Of a stretch of 8,011 nucleotides of DNA, positions 1 to 4,642 are shown piece after piece. The position numbers and the translations under genes were made by a program. The first letter of the stretch is position 1. Every line of letters starts with the position of its first letter. The notes beneath the pieces are model-generated. The model had not been told where the DNA came from. It saw nothing but the letters and a program-made list of their open reading frames with translations, and did no database searches. The stretch lies in contig CAITSH010000383.1 in assembly GCA_903895005.1 (NCBI GenBank), positions 1 to 8,011 on the forward strand. The letters run 5' to 3'. The DNA comes from an uncultured Pseudomonadota bacterium (GTDB lineage: Bacteria > Pseudomonadota > Gammaproteobacteria > Burkholderiales > SG8-39).

Positions 1-878
1 ACCTGGCGCAACCACTGCTGCGCCGGGTCGTTATGGGTGCGTTCGTGCCAGATGCCCGCAATGTCGAATCCGGGCAGGTTGAGCGGTGGCTCGAGGATGG
101 ACAGCTTGCGGGCATAGGCGCGCGCCAGCCGCTCGGGCAGCACCGCCACCATGTCGGAGCGTGCGATGATCTCGGGCACCATCAGAAAGTGCGGCACCTT
201 GAGGCGTACGCGGCGGCTGCGGCCCGCGGCCTTCAGCGCCGCATCGATCAGGCGCACGAATGTGCCGCCACCGCTGGGCGAGGCAAAAACATGATCGAGC
301 TGGCAGAACTGATCGAGCGTGATGCTGTCCGACACGGTTGGGTGATTGCGCCGCACCACGCACACCAGACGCTCGGTATAGAGCGGGCGCGCATGCAGTC
401 CCAGCGAAGCGTTGTGGTAGCTCGTGACGCACACGTCCACCTCGCCCGACTCAAGCTGCTTGTCCATCAAATTGAAATCGATCGGCTTGACCTCGAGCCG
501 GGCGCCCGGTGCCTTGCCCTCGATGTAATCGACCAGCGCAGGCAGCAGGGCGTACTCGACGTAGTCGGAGGCCGACAGCGTGAACGTGAGGTCGGCGCGC
601 GCCGGGTCGAATGCGGTCTGCGGCTGGACCAACCGGTTGATCTCGGCCAGCACCTGTTTGACCGGCCCGCTCAATTCGAGCGCGCGCGCGGTCGGCAGCA
701 TGCCCCGCGCGGTGCGCAGCAGGAGGGCATCGCCGAACAGCTCGCGCAGACGCGCTAGCACGGCGCTGGTTGCCGGTTGCGACAGGTGCAGGCGCGTCGC
801 CGCACGCGAGACGCTGCGCTCCGCAATCAGCGCGTCAAACGCCACGAGCAGGTTGAGATCGACGTTTCGTATATCCAT
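1..878 (-). CDS. LysR-family transcriptional regulator, NahR/NodD-like (C-terminus cut by window edge)
   Basis: DNA-binding regulator of the LysR type, expected to act as a cytoplasmic tetramer whose C-terminal domain senses a small ligand. I translated the minus strand from 878 to 1 and found 292 open codons. The N-terminus MDIRNVDLNLLVAFDAL leads into the winged helix-turn-helix (about residues 5-65, with the SVSRAATRLHLSQPATSAVLARL recognition region split across 22-44). FDPARADLTFTLSASD (90-105) begins the effector domain, and the C-terminus contains WHERTHNDPAQQWLRQ. These motifs resemble the NahR/NodD/LinR branch. Family members are about 300 residues, so only a short tail is missing. 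An in-frame TAA lies four codons before the ATG with no start codon between, so the start is fixed. There is no Shine-Dalgarno sequence before it. Its target is unknown; the DNA opposite carries only a small ORF. Confidence 0.93.
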   Translation of the reverse strand, partial: MDIRNVDLNLLVAFDALIAERSVSRAATRLHLSQPATSAVLARLRELFGDALLLRTARGMLPTARALELSGPVKQVLAEINRLVQPQTAFDPARADLTFTLSASDYVEYALLPALVDYIEGKAPGARLEVKPIDFNLMDKQLESGEVDVCVTSYHNASLGLHARPLYTERLVCVVRRNHPTVSDSITLDQFCQLDHVFASPSGGGTFVRLIDAALKAAGRSRRVRLKVPHFLMVPEIIARSDMVAVLPERLARAYARKLSILEPPLNLPGFDIAGIWHERTHNDPAQQWLRQ

Positions 879-887
879 TGAACGGAT

Positions 888-916
888 AGTTTAAATCGAC
901 GGAATCGATTAGACAA
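888..916 (-). promoter_or_regulatory. Putative sigma-70 promoter of the LysR gene, near-leaderless
   Basis: Read on the minus strand, TTGTCT (916-911, four of six matches to the -35 consensus) and TAAACT (893-888, four of six to the -10) are separated by exactly 17 bp. Transcription would begin around 881, two to four bases before the ATG at 878. This agrees with the absence of a ribosome binding site. The match is moderate and no start site has been measured. Confidence 0.4.
894..910. promoter_or_regulatory. LysR-type T-N11-A operator candidate
   Basis: A palindrome with perfect 6-bp arms AATCGA (894-899) and TCGATT (905-910) around a CGGAA centre. It contains the LysR-family consensus T-N11-A (T896 to A908). 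It occupies precisely the 17-bp spacer of the putative promoter for the LysR gene on the minus strand, so bound regulator would be expected to block its own transcription. It also lies 68 bp upstream of the small plus-strand ORF, a distance usual for the recognition site of a LysR target promoter. The symmetry is seen directly; the role is inferred. Confidence 0.6.
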
Positions 917-977
917 ATAAGACCGTGCTACTTAGACTTCGTTAAATAGAAATAAGCTCTGACTTAGTAAAACAAAT

Positions 978-1112
978 ATGAACTACGCAGCAACCAGACT
1001 GATCGCCGTGTACGCCGGCATAAGTGCCGGCGCCATAGCCGTAGCTTACCTGCTCGCGTGTGAACTCGGGGGTCAGCCGACAGTGGTGCTGCATAGCAAC
1101 CTTTTCGGCTGA
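978..1112 (+). CDS. Possible small single-helix membrane protein, 44 aa, unknown function
   Basis: ATG at 978 to TGA at 1110-1112 encodes 44 residues beginning MNYAATRLIAVYAG and ending VVLHSNLFG. Residues 8-29 are hydrophobic (LIAVYAG...AVAYLLAC) with an arginine just before, as in an inner-membrane helix with N-terminus inside. Base composition switches from AT-rich to GC-rich exactly at the ATG, and about two thirds of third positions are G or C, lower than expected of the neighbouring genes. It is divergent from the LysR gene across the T-N11-A site and is followed by a terminator-like hairpin. Against it: no Shine-Dalgarno sequence, a strong hairpin inside the reading frame (1013-1032), and no recognised homologue. 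It could also be the 5' remnant of a lost target gene. I do not recognise the product. Confidence 0.35.
   Translation: MNYAATRLIAVYAGISAGAIAVAYLLACELGGQPTVVLHSNLFG
1013..1032. repeat. Perfect 8-bp stem with TAAG tetraloop
   Basis: CGCCGGCA (1013-1020) and TGCCGGCG (1025-1032) are exact reverse complements separated by TAAG. The hairpin is very GC-rich and lies 35 bp inside the small ORF. It has no T-tract on either strand, so it is not a standard terminator. It could be an RNA structure in a leader or a coincidence of GC-rich codons. Confidence 0.5.
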
Positions 1113-1123
1113 AGCAAGAATTC

Positions 1124-1160
1124 CGGGTCACCCTCCTCCTCGACCCGAGGCTTTTGTTGT
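1124..1160 (+). terminator. Weak plus-strand terminator candidate after the small ORF
   Basis: CGGGTC (1124-1129) pairs with GACCCG (1142-1147) across a 12-base loop, followed after AGGC by CTTTTGTTGT (1151-1160). The stem is short and the T-rich part is interrupted. Its place, 11 bases after the small ORF's stop, fits the end of a short plus-strand transcript. Confidence 0.3.
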
Positions 1161-1167
1161 CAGGCCG

Positions 1168-1196
1168 GCCCTTCCCGGATCTCCCCCGGGAAGGGC
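1168..1196 (-). terminator. Strong 11-bp hairpin downstream of the acetyltransferase gene
   Basis: GCCCTTCCCGG (1168-1178) and CCGGGAAGGGC (1186-1196) are perfect reverse complements around a 7-base loop. The hairpin begins 7 bases beyond the acetyltransferase stop codon (1206-1204). No T-run follows on either strand, so it may end or protect the 3' end of that mRNA rather than act as a classical intrinsic terminator. A dispersed palindromic repeat is an alternative that one window cannot test. Confidence 0.45.
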
Positions 1197-1203
1197 AACC
1201 TCT

Positions 1204-1749
1204 TCAGGATGTCGCAAAACCCGATCTTTCCGGCGGCAAAGCCGCCCCGGAGCCAAGGGGTCGCTGCATGACAACACTGTCCACCCAGCGCCCGAACTTG
1301 TATCCCACGCCGGGCAGCAACCCGACACGCGAAAAGCCGCAGGCTTGGTGCAGGCCGATCGAGCCGGCGTTGGCACTATCGCCAATGACAGCGATGATCT
1401 GCCGATAGCCGCCGCGCTCGCACTCCGCGAGCAGCGCATCGAGCAGCATGCGGCCCACGCCCCTGCCGATGGCATCCTTGTCGACGTAAATCGAATCCTC
1501 GAGCGTGTGCTGGTAAGCCTGCCGTGCACGATACGGCGCGGCATAGGCGTAACCGAGAACAACGTCGCCCTCGGCGGCAACCAGAAAGGGCAGGCCGCGC
1601 TGCAGTATTTCGGCGCGCCGGCGAGCGATCTCGGCCGAATCGGGCGGAGCGAGCTCAAACGAGGCAAGGCTGTTGAGCACATGGTGCGCATAAATCGCCG
1701 CGATCGCAGCAAGGTCGGATTCGCGCGACGGCCTCACAGACACCGGCAT
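1204..1749 (-). CDS. GNAT N-acetyltransferase, phosphinothricin/methionine-sulfoximine acetyltransferase type
   Basis: Cytoplasmic acetyl-CoA-dependent N-acetyltransferase of 181 residues, the usual size for the Pat/Bar/MddA (YncA) group, which acetylate phosphinothricin, methionine sulfoximine or related amino acids. Family landmarks in order: SFELAPP (30-36), GYAYAAPYRARQAYQHTLEDSIYV (split over 66-89), acetyl-CoA loop GRGVGRMLL (95-103), GDSANAGSIGLHQACGF (123-139) and VGYKFGRWVDSVVMQRPL (148-165). Glu84 and His134 sit where the Bar-type catalytic acidic residue and histidine are expected. The acetyl-CoA signature usually begins with Gln or Arg (Q/R-x-x-G-x-G); here that position is Ile94. 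The ATG at 1749 is chosen because AAGGA lies 7 bases upstream and because homology begins there; an upstream-extended frame to 1860 would overlap the divergent gene. Substrate is not known and a role in herbicide resistance is not implied. Confidence 0.9.
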   Translation of the reverse strand: MPVSVRPSRESDLAAIAAIYAHHVLNSLASFELAPPDSAEIARRRAEILQRGLPFLVAAEGDVVLGYAYAAPYRARQAYQHTLEDSIYVDKDAIGRGVGRMLLDALLAECERGGYRQIIAVIGDSANAGSIGLHQACGFSRVGLLPGVGYKFGRWVDSVVMQRPLGSGAALPPERSGFATS

Positions 1750-1851
1750 GGTGGTTTCCTTCGCAAACGACTGTTCGGGAGCGGATTTTAGCGCGCGGCG
1801 CGCGGCTATGGCCGGCGCTTGGGCACCGTGCCGCATGCTATATTCAAACGC
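1750..1851. promoter_or_regulatory. Divergent promoter region between acetyltransferase and adenosyltransferase genes
   Basis: For the minus-strand acetyltransferase, TAAAAT (1790-1785) is a good -10 element (five of six) about 28 bases before the ribosome binding site and start region, with no recognisable -35. For the plus-strand gene, TATATT (1839-1844) is a five-of-six -10 element. A GC-only palindrome, GCGCGC-G-GCGCGC (1791-1803), lies between them, directly upstream of the minus-strand -10. No known operator was recognised. Confidence 0.4.
1839..1844 (+). promoter_or_regulatory. -10 element placed for a leaderless adenosyltransferase mRNA
   Basis: TATATT ends 7 bases before the ATG at 1852, so transcription would start at about 1851-1852, on or beside the A of the start codon. 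No Shine-Dalgarno sequence precedes the ATG. The -35 is poor (TTGGGC at 1819-1824 would give a short 14-bp spacer). Confidence 0.35.
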
Positions 1852-2409
1852 ATGGGACACCGACTTTCAAAGATCACAACGCGCACCGGCGACGCAGGCG
1901 AAACCGGACTAGGCGACGGCAGTCGCGTCAACAAGCACAGCCTGCGCATCGTGGCGCTTGGCGACATTGACGAACTCAATTCGTGCATCGGCTTGCTCCT
2001 GACCGAGAGCCTTCCGGACACCATCGGCGACGCCCTTGTCGGCGTGCAGCACGACCTATTCGATCTTGGCGGCGAGGTATGCATCCCGGGGCGCACCAGC
2101 ATCAGTGAAGCGCACATTGCGCGCCTTGAGGGGCTGGTCGAACAGTTCAACAGCGAACTACCGCCGCTCAAGGAGTTCATATTGCCAGGCGGCAGCCGCG
2201 CAGCCGGCCTCGCACACATGGCGCGCACCATCTGTCGGCGCGCCGAACGCGCCCTTGTTGCGCTTGCCGCGGAAGAACCGGTGAGTGAAGCGTCGCGCAT
2301 TTACGTCAATCGCCTCTCCGATCTCATGTTCGTCTTCGGCCGCGCCGCCAACCGGCACGCCGGAAAGCCCGATGTGCTTTGGCAAAAGGGCCTTAACGAG
2401 CCGACCTGA
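1852..2409 (+). CDS. pduO: ATP:cob(I)alamin adenosyltransferase, PduO/MMAB type
   Basis: Transfers the adenosyl group of ATP to cob(I)alamin to make coenzyme B12 (adenosylcobalamin), acting in the cytoplasm as a homotrimer of helical bundles with active sites between subunits. The 185 residues match the usual length. Motifs: ATP-binding TRTGDAGETGLGDG (10-23), LGDIDELNS (36-44), FDLGGEVC (70-77), LPPLKEFILPGGS (103-115), the arginine-rich helix HMARTICRRAER (122-133) and YVNRLSDLMFVFGRAAN (151-167). All the family's key basic and acidic positions that I can recognise are present. The start is placed at 1852 because family homology (HRLSKITTRTGD) begins just after; a TTG at 1819 in the same frame would add 11 residues unlike the family. 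Gene context gives no B12-dependent partner. The symbol is the family-type name; the propanediol pathway is not present here. Confidence 0.95.
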   Translation: MGHRLSKITTRTGDAGETGLGDGSRVNKHSLRIVALGDIDELNSCIGLLLTESLPDTIGDALVGVQHDLFDLGGEVCIPGRTSISEAHIARLEGLVEQFNSELPPLKEFILPGGSRAAGLAHMARTICRRAERALVALAAEEPVSEASRIYVNRLSDLMFVFGRAANRHAGKPDVLWQKGLNEPT

Positions 2410-2459
2410 CCGCTTGCCGCCCTCGCGAACAAACGCCCGTTCAAGCCCGGATTAATACG

Positions 2460-2490
2460 CTGGAAACGCCCTGCTGGCGTGGCTTTCCAG
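2460..2490. terminator. Hairpin between convergent genes
   Basis: CTGGAAA (2460-2466) pairs with TTTCCAG (2484-2490), extended by GCC (2468-2470) with GGC (2481-2483) past one bulged C, leaving a 10-base loop. It lies 50 bases after the adenosyltransferase stop and 9 bases after the Bug1 stop, between converging genes. No proper T-run follows on either strand, so termination strength is uncertain. Confidence 0.45.
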
Positions 2491-2499
2491 TCGACCACC

Positions 2500-3486
2500 T
2501 CATTCTATTTTGACGCCGGCAGACTTGATCACCCGCCCCCATTTTTCGGATTCGGATTTGACCACCGCGGCAAGCTGCTCCGGCGTCGAACCAACGGGCT
2601 CGGCGCCCTGGCGTGCCAGCGCCTCGCGCATCTCCGGTGTCTTTAGCAGCTTCACAAATTCGGTGTTCAGTCGCTGCAGGATTTCGCGCGGGGTGCCCGC
2701 CGGTGCGAAAACACCGAAATAAGTGAAGGTTTCAAAACCGGGGAGGCCGGATTCAGCAATGGTCGGCAACTCCGGGAGCAGTGTCGATCGCACGGGACCC
2801 GAAATCGCAAGCGCCTTGACCTTGCCGCCTTTAACGTCCGCGATCCCGGCAATAATGTTTTCAAACAGGATGGCGACGCGGCCGCTGATCAGGTCGGGGA
2901 TCGACAATGCCGTTCCCTTGTAGGGCACGTGAACAAGGTCGATTGCGGCCATGTTCTTGAATAACTCACCCGACAAATGCACGATGGTGCCGTTACCGCT
3001 CGATGCAAAATTCAGCTGGCCCGGTTTTGATTTGGCCAGCGCGATGAATTCACGTACGCTATTCACACCCAGCGTCGGACTGGCGACCAGGATGTCCGGC
3101 GACCTTGCCAGTTCGGTGATTGGCGCAAAGTCGCGCTCGACGACATAGGGAATTTTCGGGTTGAGCACCGGACCGATCGAATGCGTGCTGTTCGTCGCCA
3201 TGAGAATGGTGTAACCGTCGGGCACCGCCTTAGCCACCGTATCCGAACCGATACTGCCGCCCGCACCGGGACGATTCTCCACGACCACGGACTGCCCTAG
3301 CTGTTCCCCCAGTTTGGTCGCCACGACGCGCGTGATGATATCGGTCGCCCCGCCCGGCGGAAAAGGCACGACAAAGCGGATCGGCTTGGCCGGCCAGGCC
3401 TGGGCGTGAGCGGCCCCGATGGCTAGGATCGAAGTGAATGCGAAGATTGCCGTCATGACGGCACGGGAAAAGCGTGGTGAATTCAT
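2500..3486 (-). CDS. Bug/TctC-family tripartite tricarboxylate transporter substrate-binding protein (Bug1)
   Basis: Periplasmic receptor that captures a carboxylate-type ligand for a TctAB-like permease or, as an orphan Bug protein, for signalling. With the ATG at 3486 it has 328 residues, normal for the family. Residues 1-30 are a signal peptide: MNSPRFSRAV, a hydrophobic core to about 25, and AHA/AQA cleavage sites at 28 or 30. The first ligand loop is PFPPGGATDIITR (41-53), followed by VENRPGAGGSIGSDTVAKAVPDGYT (split over 69-93), PGQLNFASSGNGT (155-167), HVPYKG in the second lobe, and a C-terminal ESEKWGRVIKSAGVKIE. It resembles Bug2 along its whole length, so the pair is a tandem duplication or a recruited paralogue. 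An alternative GTG start at 3549 overlaps the Bug2 stop and has AAGG close upstream, but would put 21 extra residues before the signal peptide. The specific ligand cannot be read. Confidence 0.92.
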   Translation of the reverse strand: MNSPRFSRAVMTAIFAFTSILAIGAAHAQAWPAKPIRFVVPFPPGGATDIITRVVATKLGEQLGQSVVVENRPGAGGSIGSDTVAKAVPDGYTILMATNSTHSIGPVLNPKIPYVVERDFAPITELARSPDILVASPTLGVNSVREFIALAKSKPGQLNFASSGNGTIVHLSGELFKNMAAIDLVHVPYKGTALSIPDLISGRVAILFENIIAGIADVKGGKVKALAISGPVRSTLLPELPTIAESGLPGFETFTYFGVFAPAGTPREILQRLNTEFVKLLKTPEMREALARQGAEPVGSTPEQLAAVVKSESEKWGRVIKSAGVKIE

Positions 3487-3545
3487 CGGGCAGGCTTTGT
3501 AAAAATTCAAAATCGAATCATAGCGCAGCGACCCGCGGTTACGGC

Positions 3546-4517
3546 TCACTCCACCTTCGCGCCCGACGCCTTGATCACCCGCTGGTATTTGTCGAACTCG
3601 ACTTTGATGAAGGCCGCAAATCGCTCCGGCGTGTTGTTCACCGGCGCCTCTGCGCCCATTTTTTCAAGACGCTCCTTCATGTCCGGTGCGTTGAGCGCCT
3701 TGTTCACCTCTGCATTGAGGCGCGCGACGATATCGCGGGGGGCGTTACCAGGCAGGAATACGCCGAACCAGGTGGTGAGATCAAAGCCCGGCACGCCGGC
3801 CTCGGCCAGGGTCGGCAACTCGGGCGCAAACACCGAACGCTGCGCGGTGGTGACCGCCAGCGCGCGCAACCTGCCGGCCTTGACCTGCGGCAGTGAATTG
3901 GCGAGGTTATCGAACATTAGTTGCACCTGTCCGGCCAGCAGGTCGGCCATGGCCGGCGCGCCGCCCTTGTACGGAATATGCACCATCTGCACACCGGCCA
4001 GCGCATTGAACAATTCACCGGCGAGATGCCCTGTTGATCCGGTCGAGCCGGAGCCAAAATTAAGCGTTCCGGGTTTTGACTTGGCCAGCGCGATCAACTC
4101 CCTCACGGAGCCGGCCGCGAGACCCGGATTCACCACCAGCACATTAGGCACCACGGCGACCATCGCTACCGGCGTGAAATCCTTGACCGGGTCGTACGGA
4201 ATACCCTGGTACAGCGTCGGGTTGATGGCGTGGGTTGCCACGGCGCCCATGACAATCGTGTAACCATCCGGAACGGCCTTGGCGACGATATCTGCGCCGA
4301 TGTTGCCGCCCGCACCGGGCTTGTTGTCCACCACCACCGGCTGACCCATAGACTCTGTCAATTTCTGGCCGATGGCGCGCGCCATGATATCGAGCGGCCC
4401 ACCCGGCGCGTAAGGCACGACAAACCGGATTGGTCGCACCGGATAGGCCTGTGCGGTTGCGGCCGATGCCGCGAGCGCCAGCACGAGACCAGCGCAGATC
4501 GTAAGCCACTTGTTCAC
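3546..4517 (-). CDS. Bug/TctC-family tripartite tricarboxylate transporter substrate-binding protein (Bug2)
   Basis: Periplasmic solute receptor, 323 residues with a GTG start at 4517. That start is chosen because a near-perfect AAGGAGG lies 5 bases upstream and a compact signal peptide follows: NKWLTICAG, a hydrophobic core and TAQA ending at 24. An open frame extends to 4604 but has no signal-peptide logic. Ligand-binding elements: PYAPGGPLDIMAR (35-47), VDNKPGAGGNIGADIVAKAVPDGYT (split over 63-87), PGTLNFGSGSTGSTGHLAGELF, HIPYKGGAPAMADLLAGQ, and the C-terminal FDKYQRVIKASGAKVE. It follows tctA on the same strand after an intrinsic terminator and precedes Bug1 by 59 bp. Being nearest the permease genes and having the strong ribosome binding site, it is the likelier cognate receptor. 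The ligand (tricarboxylate, dicarboxylate, aromatic acid or other) is unknown. Confidence 0.94.
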   Translation of the reverse strand: MNKWLTICAGLVLALAASAATAQAYPVRPIRFVVPYAPGGPLDIMARAIGQKLTESMGQPVVVDNKPGAGGNIGADIVAKAVPDGYTIVMGAVATHAINPTLYQGIPYDPVKDFTPVAMVAVVPNVLVVNPGLAAGSVRELIALAKSKPGTLNFGSGSTGSTGHLAGELFNALAGVQMVHIPYKGGAPAMADLLAGQVQLMFDNLANSLPQVKAGRLRALAVTTAQRSVFAPELPTLAEAGVPGFDLTTWFGVFLPGNAPRDIVARLNAEVNKALNAPDMKERLEKMGAEAPVNNTPERFAAFIKVEFDKYQRVIKASGAKVE

Positions 4518-4522
4518 GTTTC

Positions 4523-4529
4523 CCTCCTT
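4523..4529 (-). promoter_or_regulatory. Strong ribosome binding site that fixes the Bug2 GTG start
   Basis: Minus-strand AAGGAGG (4529-4523) followed by GAAAC and then GTG (4517-4515). It is the best Shine-Dalgarno match found upstream of the start codons in this window and decides in favour of the GTG over upstream candidates. Confidence 0.8.
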
Positions 4530-4595
4530 GCAGGATTCAATTCGTGCGCCCCGCCAACCCGTTGGTCGGGCAAACACGCCAGGCTTGCCCGCCAC

Positions 4596-4627
4596 AAAAA
4601 ACAAAGGACGCCGTGGCGTCCTTTGTT
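4596..4627 (-). terminator. Intrinsic terminator between tctA and bug2
   Basis: On the minus strand AACAAAGGACGCC (4627-4615) and GGCGTCCTTTGTT (4612-4600) are perfect 13-bp complements around AC (in practice 12 pairs and a 4-base loop). The T-run continues to 4596, giving six consecutive T at 4601-4596. It starts 15 bases after the tctA stop codon. This is the clearest rho-independent terminator in the window. Its unusual position, inside what would be a single tctB-tctA-receptor operon, is treated as a finding. Confidence 0.85.
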
Positions 4628-4642
4628 GCGCGAAGGTGAAAC

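Noticed and set aside
33..758. Plus-strand reading frame of about 240 codons at the left edge
   Set aside because: It is the complement of the LysR gene, which translates cleanly on the minus strand with every family motif; the plus-strand product is rich in Arg, Gln and His with no recognisable domain.
909..956. Short direct repeats TTAGAC (909, 932) and AAATAAG (915, 950) in the AT-rich gap
   Set aside because: Six- and seven-base repeats are expected by chance in AT-rich DNA and show no regular spacing shared by both.
962..1094. Minus-strand 50-codon frame opposite the small ORF
   Set aside because: It runs out of GC-rich sequence into the AT-rich promoter region before its stop, has an odd Cys/His-rich composition, and no ribosome binding site.
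1060..1791. Plus-strand frame of about 240 codons over the acetyltransferase
   Set aside because: The minus strand encodes a complete GNAT with a ribosome binding site; the plus frame is a shadow.
3571..4263. Long plus-strand reading frame (about 230 codons) antisense to Bug2
   Set aside because: It mirrors the GC-rich codon pattern of the opposite strand, has no family resemblance, and Bug2 explains the whole stretch.
4554..4565. CCAAC-CC-GTTGG palindrome in the bug2 leader
   Set aside because: The loop is too tight for a stable hairpin and there is no T-run; mentioned only as part of the leader.
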